64,000 bases of DNA from Isoetes taiwanensis (GCA_021234155.1 JAJEKV010000027.1:250001-314000); one strand, 5' to 3'; positions 21,665 to 34,959 are shown, counted from the first letter of the stretch. Made by a program: numbers and translations. Notes: generated by a model not told the origin, from the sequence alone.

Positions 21665-23478
21665 TTGTATATATATAATAGATAGATATGTGACACATAG
21701 TGTTGTGTGAGAGACTAATGACCAATGCGTTCCTGTCATCTCCACGATTTTCCAGCAAGAGAGGGGCTGCCATGCCCGTGAATTATATTGACAGACATGA
21801 AAGAAGTGAAAAATAAAAAGATGGAATGCCTTCTCATCTTTTGATCATCAGATGTTAACCCATGGAAACAACCTCCCCCTTATAATTCATATATCCAAAA
21901 TATTTCAACCTAGCGATGATATTCAAAACTAATGTGGTTACCTTCAGTCAATGATGTGGCATGCTCATGAATGTCAAATCCGGTGGAATTCTCGCGTGCT
22001 TCCCATATGCACAATAATCCTATGCTAGATTGCTCTTGCATTCATCCTGCAAACGTTTAGCCTTCTACATTCATAATGCCGTCTATCATATGGGTGCTAG
22101 CGTAAACATTTTTCATGAGCACATACACCTCGAGAATTAGGATATGAGTGGATAATTTCATCAAAACATATTTTTGCTAGTTTTGCATTACCATGTAGTC
22201 GACATGAATTTAGTAAAGATGTTCAATAACGACATTAAAATGAATACCCGATTCAAGAAGAATTTCCACCTCGTTCCAAATGGGCTTGCACGTCCAAGCG
22301 ATCAAGTACACAAGAATCATGTCGGATATCGGGCATGATGCCATGGTCTTTTTTCATTGATTTGTAAAAATGATCGCCCTCATCCACCGTGCCTACACAA
22401 ACCGCATGCCACAAGAATATTTGCAAATATCACCTCGTTTGGCTGAATTCTTTTTTGTTCCATGTCCTTAATACACTGAAAAACTGAAATTGCATCTCCA
22501 TTGTGTGCATACCCTGAAATCATTGCACCCCAAGACACCTCATCGCGGAGTTTTGACAGTTCGTTGAAAACCTTTTATGCATCCGCCAGACATCCGCACT
22601 TCACATACATATCAACAAGAGTGTTCCCCATGGTAGATTGGAGCTTCGGTCTGTCTTCCCAGTTAGCCGGTTCAAGCATCCCCGACCCACAACGCAGGTG
22701 ACCGCGAATTTACAGGGAAGAATAGGTTTGTAGCAGTCACCAGCATATCCTAGGGATATTCTAGCATATCCCTAGGATATGCCAAAAACCCACATAAACA
22801 AGGGTTTGCCCCCCTAGGGGCAACCCAAAAAGGCTTCTCATCGTAATAGACAATGAGGACGTTTACAAATGGCTTCAAGTTTACTCAAATGGTATATTGT
22901 GCAAGAATGCGTACAGGTTATCAATAATGATCCTGCCAAAAATTCCAGAGCTTGGTTTTGCACTTAACTCTGGCTGTCCAAGAAGATAAGTGACACCTGC
23001 TTCTTTAGCTTTTTCGAGGAATATTAGTTCATGCTCAACCTCAAAATCATTATCATTCAAAATTTGAGCATCAGGAACTTGTGGCATAGGTGTTGTGTTT
23101 GATGGATACAAATTCACGTTCTGTGAATCCAGATCAGACTTTTCCTCTTCTATGGCAGGAAGACCACCTCCTTAACCTTGAAAGAGTCTCCAACAGTAGT
23201 TCCTCAAAAGCAAGCATGTCTTCTCCCCTATGACTGTCTTTGTATCCATACCTCACAACACATCTATAAAGACGAAAATCTCTTGTTCCAATCCTGCGTA
23301 AAAGGAAGCGTTCTTCTGGTAAAACATTGCTAATTGGTAAGTGTTTTACTACTACAAATACAAGAACCGAGTGCATTGCAGGGAAATTTGTAATAAAATG
23401 TTGGAAAATGCTTGGTATTCCTTGTGCTAACTCCGTGTAGAATAACCCAATTCCTGGAACACGTGTTACACCAAGGTT
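21665..23478. repeat. Inverted repeat C/D, right arm, part C
   Basis: Reverse complement of 1-1557 joined to 3765-4000, without the 2.2-kb insertion. The uninterrupted target ATATTCAAA is at 21919-21927. The match runs to the window's first base on the left, so the true outer boundary is unknown. Confidence 0.92.
22230..22705 (-). pseudogene. PPR protein fragment (right copy)
   Basis: Mirror of 770-1250. The minus strand gives GNTLVDMYVKCGCLADA, then a TAA, KVFNELSKLRDEVSWGAMIS, MEQKRIQPNEVIFANILVAC and an E-like remnant. The WGAMIS repeat is in one frame with the preceding motif here, unlike in the left copy. The stop after LADA is shared, so the gene was broken before duplication. Confidence 0.82.
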
Positions 23479-23930
23479 TGAACCAAGACCTACAATCCAG
23501 TCTACCGAGATCTTGTTCTTTATCTCATATTCATATTTTCTGGCACTTGTAAAGTACCATGTCCACATAATTGTGAGAAAGAATGCTGCAAATAGTACCG
23601 AAGCCATCCTCCTTCTACAAACTTGTAATATACCGACATGTAAATTAGTTCGAATGCACCCCAAATGATCCGTAAAAGCAAGTGCAAAGAAATGCATTTG
23701 TCCGCCAAACCATTAGCATGATTAGCGTCAACAAATTTGTGGTGATAAACATGGTTGAAATAACACATATGCCTGCGTCATGAAAGACAAAGAATCGTCA
23801 CGTAAAATATGATCAGGAATGGACCGCAAAAGAGTATTATACCATAGGCATTTCCAATGTTGTTTGTAGTTCTGAATGCAACTGTGATGGCAATGCTAGC
23901 ACACATGATAAAATAATTTAGCTCAGACTA
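22870..23930 (-). pseudogene. HAK/KUP potassium transporter, 3' fragment (right copy)
   Basis: From 23930 downwards the minus strand encodes NYFIMCASIAITVAFR and IGNAYG (transmembrane region), FELIYMS and KFVEGGW, and ASVLFAAFFLTIMWTWYF. It continues [63 protein letters not shown] and, after a frame change near 23150, KAKEAGVTYLLGQPEL and IDNLYAFLHNI with a stop near 22881. The order matches the last membrane segments and cytosolic tail of HAK/KUP/KT transporters. Frame changes occur near 23600, 23780 and 23150. The N-terminal half (selectivity filter region) is absent: Harbinger transposase sequence begins within about 300 bp upstream. Confidence 0.88.
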
Positions 23931-24239
23931 TATAAGCAGCAGAGCCTCTATAAATCACACTGTAATGCTGTTAAATTTTTTGCAAAGGCAGCTGAATGCT
24001 TTTTAGACAACTCATATTGGAGTTGTATTTTATCATAATGTCCTGTTAATAGAATAGAATAGAATATGATTTTATCGTCCACGGAGTGAGAATTCAGCAA
24101 GCCCAACTCCATCATAGCTGCATACAATGAAGCAAATGTATAATATGAAAACAGTACACATTTAATTGCACACCAAACAACAACTGTTTGTTTTGAACAG
24201 TACACATTGAATGTTTGTTTCCATTGAATGAATGGTCTA

Positions 24240-25637
24240 TCTTCGTGTCCACAAATGATTGCATATGACCTGCCGCAGCTCAAAACCAGTGCTATTAGGC
24301 TCCCGACCAACAGGCTCATTCAAGTATGGGAATGATGGGTCGAAGCCCACTGTACTCTCGATCACAGCTTGGGAGTAACGGTCACCTCTGTCAATCATAA
24401 TATTGTGCAACGTACAACATGCCAATATAGTTCTAGACAAAGCCTCCTTGTTTGGTTTGTAAATCTTCCTGTGAAGGAGTTGCCATGACCGTTTCAAGAG
24501 TCCAAAAGCACGCTCAACCGCCATACGAGTAGAAGAATGCATATAATTAAACCTGTCAGTTATAGGAGGCAACTGTGTACCAGGAAATGGTACAATCAAC
24601 CATGGAAGTAAAGGATAGCCTGCATCACCTATGATATATTCTCGGACACTACGGTTATTGATCTGTATTGTAGGCCCATTCAATCGCTCTTGTCTTTCAA
24701 CTAGTTGCGCAAAGTTTGAGATCCTTAATTGGCGTGCATCATTAACACTACCGGGATAACCTGCAACTACGTCCAAGAATTTTGTACGGCTATCAACTAT
24801 AGCCTGAACAAGCATAGAGTAGTTACTTTTCCTGTCAAACCAATCGACCTCGCTCTCATGGGCAGGAAGTTCCATTAAGATGTGTGTAGCGTCAATTGCT
24901 CCATATCAGTTGGGAAAGCCATGTATGGATTGGAAGCCTCGTTTGACTGCAAGCATTGCATCACCTGTTGGCCACTCTAAGTGATGTTGAGCATTCTGTA
25001 GCAAGGCATGAATAAACTTAATAGTGACTCTAGCAGCTGTAGAAGATCCAATTCCAAATAATTCTGAGATGCTCAAGAAACTATCACCAGATGCTAACCT
25101 TTTCAATGCAATGGCCACCTGTTTCTCCACTGACAGCACACGATTTGGAATGTGAGAAAAAGTAGGTGGAGTATTTGTCTCCAATGCAGGTGCCACTAGG
25201 TTGCAAATATAGTGGAAAGTGTCTTGAGATACCCTAAATAATTCTTTGAAACGACCTGGATCCACATGCATGACCCATCCTTCATAATGAAACCACCAAT
25301 GCACTGAACGCGGTCGAATATACCATCTGCCATATGTTATCCCTGTCAAAGTCCCTCTGGGCATTTTAAATTCATCTGATATCATTGATAAGAATAGGAT
25401 GGAAGACATTGAATCAGGGAATTCTTCAGACTCATCATAATCCATAATTTGTTGGTTTCCAATCACAAACTCATTCTCTGTATCCTCTTCTTCTTGAAGC
25501 TCAGTCAAACTTTCTAAAATGTTTAAAGCTATTGTCATGGCCTTCAATAAAATTGCAATCAATATAAGCTTGGCTGCATTCATTTCTGGAAAACTAACCT
25601 GTGAAGCAATTGCAATACCTAGCTTCGGGTGTAGCAA
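24240..25637 (-). pseudogene. HARBI1-like DDE transposase, one in-frame stop
   Basis: The N-terminal half includes an acidic region and VEKQVAIALKRLASGDSFLS followed by FGIGSSTAARVTIKF, the helix-turn-helix region of HARBI1-like nucleases. The catalytic half includes GAIDATHILME (Asp codon 24891-24893), IIGDAGYPLLPWL (Asp 24624-24626) and MAVERAFGLLK (Glu 24513-24515), the DDE triad in correct order. It continues LLHRKIYKPNKEAL and CCTLHNIMI to a stop near 24240. The only lesion I see is a TGA at 24906-24908, just before YGAIDAT, where family members usually have a non-stop residue. Otherwise about 465 codons are open. The TGA could be real or a sequence error. A separate Myb/SANT-like partner gene lies in the A arms. 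Confidence 0.88.
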
Positions 25638-25862
25638 CGATGAGATACTGCAGAACCCAGGCGCCTTTCACCGGAAAGAATTCGGAGCAAAGGAAATTGG
25701 ATTGCAATGGGAACGTTTTTTCCGCCTTCCCTTTGCTGATGTGGCGAAATTAAATTTTAGGTTCAATGAGAATGGTAGACGGTCGGAAAAAAAATGCCGC
25801 CCTTAATTTGCTGACGTGGCTGAGTTAGGAAAATCAGTTCGGACGTTAATGGGAATGAGCCC
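24240..25862 (-). mobile_element. PIF/Harbinger transposon with HARBI1-like transposase
   Basis: A TAA at 25863-25865 abuts the terminus GGGCTCATTCCCATTAACG (reverse complement of 25844-25862), the TWA target and G-rich start expected of PIF/Harbinger. The transposase runs from about 25637 to 24240. A related terminus is at 8420 in the A arms. The opposite terminus was not found between 23930 and 24240, so the left limit is the end of the coding region. Confidence 0.75.
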
Positions 25863-25865
25863 TAA

Positions 25866-28800
25866 GACTGTATACGAATATTTTTGAGGTTTTGTTTTAC
25901 TGAAAGCCTAGGCGGCGACCAAGCGCAGGTACGATAGGAGATTTGGCTCAGACTTACATGATTTTTTCAGCTGATACACTGATAATAGAGTCGCCAAGGT
26001 ACTCATATGCCTGTTCTCAAAATTTTGCTTGATTTGACTCATAAATACGAAGTTGCAAGGAAAGCTTGGTGGCAGATCTTTAAATCAATGAAGATAAGTC
26101 TTGGTGCATGATAGAAATGATACAAGTTTGCAAGGGCGCTTTCCTTGGTGGAAGCAAGAACGCTGTGGCAAGCAGCTCTGATACAATGATAGAATGTTGA
26201 GGGAAAATGGATTTAATGCAAACATGATGAAACTGCAATGAAAAGCTCAGAAACTGAAGATACGGCAAAAAGAGCAAGCATTGACAGTTATGCAGCAAAG
26301 AAATCTTCACTAGAAAAACGTCCACCTTGGAGTATTGAGGCATGCAGACTGGTGATACTTTGAAAGGCAATGGAAGTAGTAATACTAGAGCAAGGAGCAT
26401 TATGATGGACAGCAATACAAGCTCAGATAACTTTGAGGATGATGGCGTGCTTCTCAATCAGGTTCTTGACTTGTTTTCATAATGCTCTAGAAATAACATA
26501 CACAACGAAAATGGGTTAGTTTTTATGAACTGCATTTTTATTGTAGCATGATCAGTCATTTTTTCAGATTTTGTGGTACCTAAATCTCCTAATCTGTTGT
26601 ACATTCATAATTGTTTCTTTTGTCAAGGTTTAAGCAATTATTCTGGTATGAGATCCTTAAACATGTTATATGCTACATTTCCCCCCTACAAGTATGTAAT
26701 AGGACTCTGCAAGTGATATCTTCACTCTGTTTTCAATACTTTCTGCTTATTGCAATGCATAACGCGTGAACTTGGAATGATAACACTGTTTTAAGCCTAA
26801 GCTGAGTAGATTTCCTAGTCTGCATAAATAGAGGCAGGTTATAATGTGGCAAGATCTGGCAGTATATTTCTAATATATCTACAAGGTCTGCAATGATCAC
26901 GGATATGGAAGTGAGGGATCTATTGTTTGGTAAAGATAAGGTGAGACAGAATTTGTTGGCAATATGGAAGGTCTTTAAGAGGTAAGATGATGTATTACAT
27001 GCTGGAATTTGTGTACAACACAAGGCCTTGAAATTTTGAAGGTAAAGAGGTTTGGTCAGCAGTACTTAAAATGTTAAGTGTTCTTGAGCAGACTGTTCAC
27101 AAGAAAATACAGCAAAAGGAAGTGGTTTCTACCTTCTCTTATGCACTTTTTTTCAATATATTATGGTTATTACTTGACATGTTAAATGTATAAGGTTGAA
27201 GGGCTAAAAGCCTTATAGGTTCTACTGCAGGTAACCGGAGTCTCATCTACCTCTTTATTTTCTGTTACAAACATGGAGCACTCTTAAGAATGTTGTCGTT
27301 GCAACAACAAAAGGGTATCCTTGGCTAGGCTAGATGTCCGAACCTTGTCTTCGTACAGGGCTAGGGCTTTCTATATCATATCATAATCTTCCTATATATA
27401 AGATTACTAGCTGCCTTTTTGGAATTATAGATATCCAACTTTCCGGCAAAAAATAGGCCCTTTTTTTTGTTCCCGACTTCAGCCCGATTTGTTTCCGGCA
27501 GCGAGCTCCCTCAGCTGGCTCCAAGTGGCATGGTACGACATTTGTTTAGACGCGCAGGGCATGGTGGAGTACTGGTGACGCTCATTTCACCTTGACAAAT
27601 AGCACATGCTCTTCTCACAATTGCGAATTTGATGTATTGCATCCTCCTCCTCTTCCGAATCTGATCTCAAAACAATCAACTTAAGGGGCCAAGCAGGGTT
27701 AATTGAACTTCTAGGCTGACAAATTGAGTGCTTCACCCTTGCTGAAGAAAAGAACAAGCCAGAAATTCCCCGCAGGTTTCCTAACTTCTCATTTTGATGC
27801 ATAAATCGGCCATTTGCCAAGATGGAAATCAAAGACAATTTTTATTGCAAATCTATTGAGTGCAATCTTTTTGGCCTTCAGCAAATGGACTGCCGAAATT
27901 CTGAAGAGAGAAAGCAGCTTTGAAGGATCTGCAAATTACCATTCCTATTTGCCATATCGCGAAAGCAAAATCCTATCCATAGACCATCTGGGTAGTCTAA
28001 TGCAAGGAGCAGAAACAGACAAATATGCTAGGGGTGGGCGGCCATTGGCTGCGCACGTCCCACGTACGCCGTGGAAAATACCTTTGGCAGACGTGGAAAA
28101 AGCCCATTGGAAAATGCCGCTGAAAATTTCGTAGATTGAAGTTGAAGGCTCCAGCGACCAGACCACATAGGCGTTCGACTCAGACCACATAGGCGTGCAT
28201 TTTGACTGCTATTTGGATGATTTGGAGTCTTGCCGGATGATGGAGGCCTGCATTCTATGACAAATCGTTTGTTCTGTTGAAAAAAATGGTAATGTAATAT
28301 ATCCATCTCTCTGTATTCGTTTACATGAACCTATTTCATGTCAAGATTTAGTTTCTCCGAAGGTAATCTCTGTTTACTCAGTTACTATCTCTGTTATTGT
28401 TAATAAATGATTTCTTTGGACAGATTTTGTTCATTAGGTTTTCATAATTTCCACTAGAGGTACATTTTCCACTGGAGGCTCAATAATTACTAACAGCTAC
28501 GACTCTCTCAGGTCCATACTTCTGTAGTAGACCTTTTGTGACCTGGACAACAGATAGGATTGATTCAATAGTAGCAGGTAGGTTTAAAAACTTAGGTTCA
28601 GCGAGCCATGGAAGCCTTTTATTCTTCATATTATCTAGCTTTAGGGAAAACTTTTATGAACTCTTGCTGAAGACTCTTGGCCTGAAGGTGTATAAGAGAT
28701 CAGATTACATACAATTTATAATCTAGTAGCATCCTCCTAGCTTTGGAAGTGCCAGGCTCTTTTCAGCAATAAATTAATAATCCCCATGGCAGATTTTGCT

Positions 28801-29881
28801 GCTAGTCATTAATAGTTTGGCTGATTGAGCATGTATTTGCAGAAATCCTTGTTGCCATTGTTCAGTTCAGAATTTTTCCTCAAAGGTTCTTAGCTGCACT
28901 ATATGACCTTGTACTTTTGACCATTAAGAAATAGTTTGATGAAGGAACTGTTTAGTGTGTCCAGAGATTAACTTTTTTCTAATTTTGCTTATTTTCAATT
29001 TAAAGCATATGTAGCGCATTAAACTGTTTGGTAGATTGGGCATTTTAAAGAAAAGTAGTACTAGTATACAGATGTGTCTTTATGTTTTATGTCTTTATGT
29101 GCCCTACTACCTATTGATAAATTTCTCTGAGAAGATATTCAAGGGAATTGTAGTAGATGCTGTAGTTGGAATTAAAAGTTTAGTGGCGAAGACTTCTTTG
29201 TTTCAAAGTAGTAAGCTTGTTTGTTTATGCTTGGAAGCAAAAGGAATCTCCTGTATTCAAACAGCCTGAAAGAAATAGCAAACAAACTGCCCAAAAGAAC
29301 TGTATGAGGGCCCAACATTGACAAAATTACACCACCGTTTCGCAGTTTTGCCAAGTTAGATTCAACAAGGTATTAGTCATATTGGATTGGCAAAGAGTGT
29401 ATTAGGATGCCAGATTGGGGGCACATTTGATAGATTTTGACTGAAGCAAGAGAGGTGGAGGCCAAAAGCAGCATCAAATTTCTGCGTTCTAAGGCATGCT
29501 GCCCTGCTTCTCATTTTCTATAGCCAAAATCTGTTGCCATTTTTCTCATCAATGCCATCAGGCATCACCACAGAAGACTGAACAAAGTTGCTGCTCATCC
29601 TGACATCTGTCAAAAAACGTAATGACACCACACCCCTTGCACTGGGACTGCTTAAATTGGCACCTTGATCGGCCCAGGTAACCTTGATCAGCGGGTAGAT
29701 TTTTGGATTTTTGAAGTGGCAAGCCTCAAAACCTCTTTCCATTTTCGCAATGGTAAAAGTCATTTAGTTGCAACCAGTTTTCTTCTACTGCCAATAAGAG
29801 ATCTTTGATGGAAGATGTGCAAACAAAATTCCATTTGGTCCAAGGCTTTTGATCTGCAAACAGTTGTGAGGGTTGGAAGAA
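25866..29881. other. No recognised gene
   Basis: About 4 kb of AT-rich sequence with no protein family I recognise on either strand. A GC-richer patch at 28020-28110 (GGCCATTGGCTGCGCACG) shares the 15-base core CCATTGGCTGCGCAC with 37013-37027. CAG and CTG are common here, unlike in the more repeat-rich blocks. Confidence 0.35.
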
Positions 29882-29896
29882 CCATGTACAACCACA

Positions 29897-30340
29897 CGAA
29901 AATTCTGTGATGAACTTTTGTATAATTGGTATGCTTCCATGTTGCAGCTTCATTGTCCTTCCAAATGGTTCGCTAAAGACAACCTTGCCTAAAACAAAGT
30001 GCTACAACATCGTCACCATCTATTCAAAATTCCCGCCAGTTGTTGCCGAAATACAAATGTAAAGAAACTATGCGTACCAAGATTTTTATATGTTTCTTCG
30101 CACTGGTCCAGGCTGAGCTTCTTGATCCCAAGTGCAACAACTAGCATGCCACCAATAGAGGTCCCACATATTAAATCAAATATCTCATGAATACGCTTTC
30201 CCTGTTCCTCGCTTAATTTTTCGTAACATTTGTACAAACAAGCTAATCCTCTCATACCTCCACCATCCATGGACAAAATGCATACACCCTTTTTCCTATT
30301 GGACATCCTTTTGTTGCCCATCTTACATATTCATTGTCAC
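29897..30340 (-). pseudogene. Plant phospholipase A I (patatin-like), two exons (left copy)
   Basis: Patatin-domain acyl hydrolase. Exon 30340-30078 (minus strand) starts with the GDNEYVR segment and, after a one-base frame change at the A-run near 30285, reads GVCILSMDGGGMRGL (oxyanion motif DGGGxRG), KRIHEIFDLICGTSIGGML (nucleophile GTSIGG) and LSLDQCEETYKNLG, followed by a GTACGC donor. Exon 29988-29897 starts GKVVFSEPF. The right copy has AGCAGCTGTACAA where this one has AGCTTGTTTGTACAA. The exon pair corresponds to the family's catalytic core. The catalytic Asp further downstream is not in this arm because the duplication ends in exon 2. Confidence 0.82.
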
Positions 30341-30479
30341 CTAGGAAAATGAAATTTGACAATCATTATGGATAACGTTATCTTGGGTAATTTCATTATG
30401 GCTACCTTCATAATGTACAAAATGCCAAACGGCATAAGGAAGCAAAATATACTAAGGGTTTGGTAACATAATTTACTTC

Positions 30480-33400
30480 AGCCCATTCTTTCCAGCCATT
30501 CTCCTTTCAACATGGTTTCATGTATCTGCAATACCTGCCATAAGCATGAAGTCCCATCTCCCTTTGGATCTATGGATTTTGTCTTGTCTCTTATCTGGGC
30601 AAGGTCATGAATAAGGGTACTGAAGGACATAAGTGTTGATGCATCTGCATTGTTGTTTTAATAAAGTACATCTCACTCTAATGGATCTGAGTGGAAAATA
30701 GGAAGACAAGAAACACTAGCCCAACAATGACTATACTCATTAGAATCAGATACTAGGATGTTGGTGGGTTAACACCATACTTCCGGACTTTATGGGCAGA
30801 ATGATGATTACTGCTGGATTTGAGCGCCTATCTCCAGATAAGTTTGAGGAGCCCCACAATTTTGATCAGTGATTCCTATTATCTGGCTGTCTATATCTCT
30901 AGTGAGCAGAAAAAGCATCTCACATTCTAACTCCTAACTGATATTACTAACACCTGAGACTACATTTACCAAAATCCATGATCTAAATGAACACCAAATT
31001 CTTTGTGACATCTGGGGCAACAAATGCATAATCGAATGTGAAGCACCCCTGCTTGGTGGGATTTCATTGAAGATATTATATTACATCTATTTAGCTAACA
31101 AATGTAAATTAAGGTATCCAATTAGAAAATGCAACCGACCAAGTTGCAAATGACCTATAAGAAGAACTCACCGCTCTATTAGCCCGCCTCCACATCAAGT
31201 TCTCCTGGGGTCTTTGACATCCAACTCGACACAAGTGGCATCGTGTATGTTAATTATCTCCTCGAAGTTTTTACTCGCCTTGGTTTTTCTCAGATATATT
31301 GTTCATGATTGTATTTGGTAGCTACTATGGTGTGAGAGGTCTGTAATCCGTATAATTGATCTGCTTTTAGGAGTTGTTAATCTCGGCTACCGCTTAGAAT
31401 TAATCTAAGCATTGGGAACTAGATGCAAAGATCATCGGCGTTCGCCAGCAAAATTAAGATGTACAATCTTACATTATTAAAGAAAATGCTTTATAAATAT
31501 TTTTTAAAACTTATCGAGATATGATCGCAGATAATGTCCGGCAAAATCTCTCCCATCCATCGCTTCACCGCACCGTGAGCTGACCTCTAACTTCCAAAGA
31601 GCAAGATTATCTCCATACATAATTTCGGAATTTCAAAGACCCTACATACCATATGTGATAATATAAGCAAGCAACTATCACAGCCGAGTTAAGGTACTGG
31701 AAGACGATGGAATCTGCATAAAACATGATGAACAATCAGAAAATACTATGGGTTACTGTGTGCACACGTCTTCATGACGTGTTGTATCAAAAATAGCAAG
31801 GGAATGTCACAAGAAGCAGAGGCTTTACCTGCTTTCACTGGGCTCACTGCTGTCACGAGAAGCAGAAGCATGATCCGAGCCACATGACCTTTCACTGGGC
31901 TAACAAAATACAGGCGCTGCCAGGAGTTTGGACCATGGAATGGGCATGCAAATCCAACTTCTTGAATCACAAAAAATGCGAATCCAACTTCTTGATAGAA
32001 TCCAACTTCTTGATAACCGAGGGAACAACGGAATCAAGGCCAGAAATGAAGGTCTTCAAATCGAACAGAACACAGAGCAAATCAGCGTCAGTGAGTTCTT
32101 TCTGAAGGCGATTTGCAGCAATCCTACTAAAGCCCTAGAGGAGGCCTATGGATTTTCAATCCAACATGACAATGATTTAAGAAAACTACAAAACAGAGGC
32201 TTCTACAAAAACAAAGAGATAGAAGCAGAAAGCTTACCGTAAACTCTTAAAACAAAAATCGGCATCTTAGGGCAGACCAGATCATATGTACTCCATGTTT
32301 ACACGATCTGTGTTGGGTATAAGCAAAAAAAAGGGGGAAAGTAAGAAGGAGACCAGATTATTATAATATAATAGATAAGATATGGCAAAGCTTTGATAAC
32401 CTCAGGCACAATGGGGAATTACAGTGACTTGCCTAGGGTCGGTAGTTCCCATGGCCTTTGCAATAATTCCTGCAAATGGCGCCTTGCAAAATGGGAATTC
32501 CAAATCAATGCCAATGTTTGTCAACTTGCCATATCCAAACAAAGATATTAACACCTGAAAAGATTGAAGTAAGAACAAACGTGCATGATATTCATGGCTA
32601 TGCAAGGAATGATACACTAGAATTAAACTATCAGATTATACTCAGGCATTTAACTCAAAAACATAAAATAAGACTAGACGTTAGATTGACGTAGAACAAA
32701 AGAAACATTTTTGAAGGTGCCAACGCCATCTTAAAAGGTAAATGCACTCATATATTTACTTACCACATCAGATACACACAGCCAGACCCAAAACATTTGT
32801 AATTAACACTGAATTCTGCCCTTCTCATATTCTGCCATGGCTAAGAGCTTGCTTGCTGGAGAATAGAACTTAAGACTGTGCTTAATGTATTGCAAAAATG
32901 CAGTGCTTTCTGATCTCAGAATGACCTGTTTAAGAACAGAGGCTCTTGAAACAACTAAAACTAAAAATAAAGCTAAATGAAAGCTTGGGTGTCGTTGAAG
33001 AATCTAAGAGAATGCTTAACTTACGTTATTGGAAAGAAGGCTTTCCATTTTAAATATTTCCTCTTCTGTGATTCTCTCCATCTAGCAGAGCTTCGTAGTG
33101 AAACATCTAAGGTTAATGACACAACAGGTTTGGGCTCCTTTATGGTGTGCACTTATGAAGACATGGGTAAAATATTAGCCCCTTCAAAATACTACAAAGC
33201 CATGGAACTGTCCAGGAACAACATGAGAATTAAACAAAACATGAGATATAACATGAGAACATAGGTTGCCGCAGGTTACCAAATATTGACGCCTGAGTTT
33301 GTTGCATGAAGGGCATGCTGCTTGTTTGAGGTTCACTAAATTGTGTACGTGGCGTTCATGCAAACAGGCTGTGGATCACACAAAGGTAGATCAACAACTC

Positions 33401-34890
33401 ATTCCTCCTTGGCTACCTGATAAAAGGAACATCAATATTTAGTTAGAAACTAGTAGGTGAAGCTGAAAAATGTCGACACTTTACACAATGCAGGCATCCA
33501 AAGAAATTTACCACTTCAAACAATCAAAGAGATAATGCAACAACAATGCCAACACCATCACATGTATTGGTCTTGCAATCACACGCTCACGATATACCAT
33601 TCTCACAAGCATCTCAAGAGCACCATCAACCTGCAAACAACAAAACAGAACATAAGGACAGTGTTATTGAAACCACCATCCATTTCCATCACAAATTGGA
33701 AATAAGATCACCGTTTTATGACTTGTTTGAGTTGAAAACTCAGCTACAGAGCTAACCCCACATGCATCTTTGTCTAGACTTGTCTAAACTCCGTTTTTGT
33801 TTCTACTTAACAAACAACTTGCATCGAGCAATAAAATCCTTGCCTGCAGAATCTACAGGGTAGGGAGACTACACATACAATGATAAATATTATGAAAAGA
33901 AAAACTTGCAATTGTGGACAAATAACTAAGCTTACAATTTGTATAACGAATGCTACCAATATCATTCATTGTGAGTTTCATTTGCGAATCCAACCATACC
34001 ATTTTTATCAATCGAAATGAATAGAACTGCTTTTTGCATAAGGAAAGATAAGTTCGTAAAACCCGCCCGGATTACAAAGAAACCCAGCTTGACAAATTGA
34101 AGGAAATTCTACTTACAGCTTCATCTTTCCATCCAAGATCAAACCCAAAGTCCAGAAAACTAGTTTACTTAATCGGTTCATCGCCAACAAATCAGCAGGA
34201 TACGGACTAAAAAACACATACCCATCTTGCCAAACATAACCCAGCTTGCAAAACCTGTGAATGAAAGATAGCCGATTAAAATTTTGAACTTTGGCACGCT
34301 TCTATACCGTAAAGGAGTGGCTCTCATGGTAACAAGTACTTTTTATCATGGTGATCCGTGGTCCCCGTGTTTGAAAACCACCGACGATTAGTCCGCCATT
34401 CAAGAAGTTCTTTCTTAAGGCGATTTGCAACAATCCTACTAAAGCTCTAGAGGAGGCAAAAGAATTGCATCATCCATCTAAGATTAAGACAAGAAGAAAC
34501 CCTACAACCGCAAAAATGCACATCGTAGTAAAATGTAAAAGATAATTGAATACCTTACGGGAGTAGAAGAAACCGCGGGTTTTATGGGTCGCACGGAGGG
34601 ACGCCGGAGAAGGACGGGCCTGCCGCTTTGCTCGAATCCGCCTCCTTTACGGATGCTCGCCGTAAGACATGCCCAACCGCTGAATTCTACAACCGAAAGC
34701 ATCCGCATCCCATATAAATCCGGCATCCGCTGCGTAACCCAATCCGGATCAATGCCGCACTCCTTTTTAAACAATCCCGCCATATCATCTTGCCAGAAAT
34801 AGAAACAAATGCCGTGATTTCATCATAATAGAGGACCCGAACTTTACTCTTTAGAATCACGCCCACGCCAGGCTTGGCCATGGCGACCGG
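30480..34890 (-). CDS. Unrecognised multi-exon gene (left copy)
   Basis: Exon-like open segments on the minus strand, each with plausible splice signals and each duplicated in the right arm. 34890-34555 reads MAKPGVGVILKSKVRVLYY, then GLFKKECGIDPDWVTQRM and YGMRMLSVVEFSGWAC, ending before GTAAGG. 34240-34080 has LGYVWQDGYVFFSPYPADLL. 33630-33511 has VDGALEMLVRMVYRERVIAR. 32570-32400 has SLFGYGKLTNIGIDLEFPFC. 30660-30480 has STLMSFSTLIHDLAQIRDKT. I do not recognise the family. The phospholipase exons lie directly downstream on the same strand, so these may be 5' exons of one gene or a separate neighbour. The first exon has a frame change near 34775. Confidence 0.4.
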
Positions 34891-34959
34891 GTTGGTGCGG
34901 AGACTAAGAGCAATACTACACATCGAAGAGATTCTAGGGAGAAATCGAATTGGGGCTTT

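Noticed and set aside
1-23478. Simple hairpin artefact from a fold-back read
   Set aside because: Arms differ by insertions with proper target duplications and by a 7-kb block, which a single fold-back read would not produce. It is not excluded as a haplotype mis-join.
26080-26457. 125-codon minus-strand hydrophobic frame
   Set aside because: Leu/Ser-rich composition typical of reverse reading of AT-rich sequence; no motif, no splice context.
27814-28134. 106-codon plus-strand frame
   Set aside because: No recognisable protein; overlaps a GC-rich motif that looks like transposon terminus sequence.
33457-33755. Two overlapping plus-strand open frames conserved in both B arms
   Set aside because: They are antisense to the exon-like VDGALEMLVRMVYRERVIAR segment; identity between arms reflects recent duplication.
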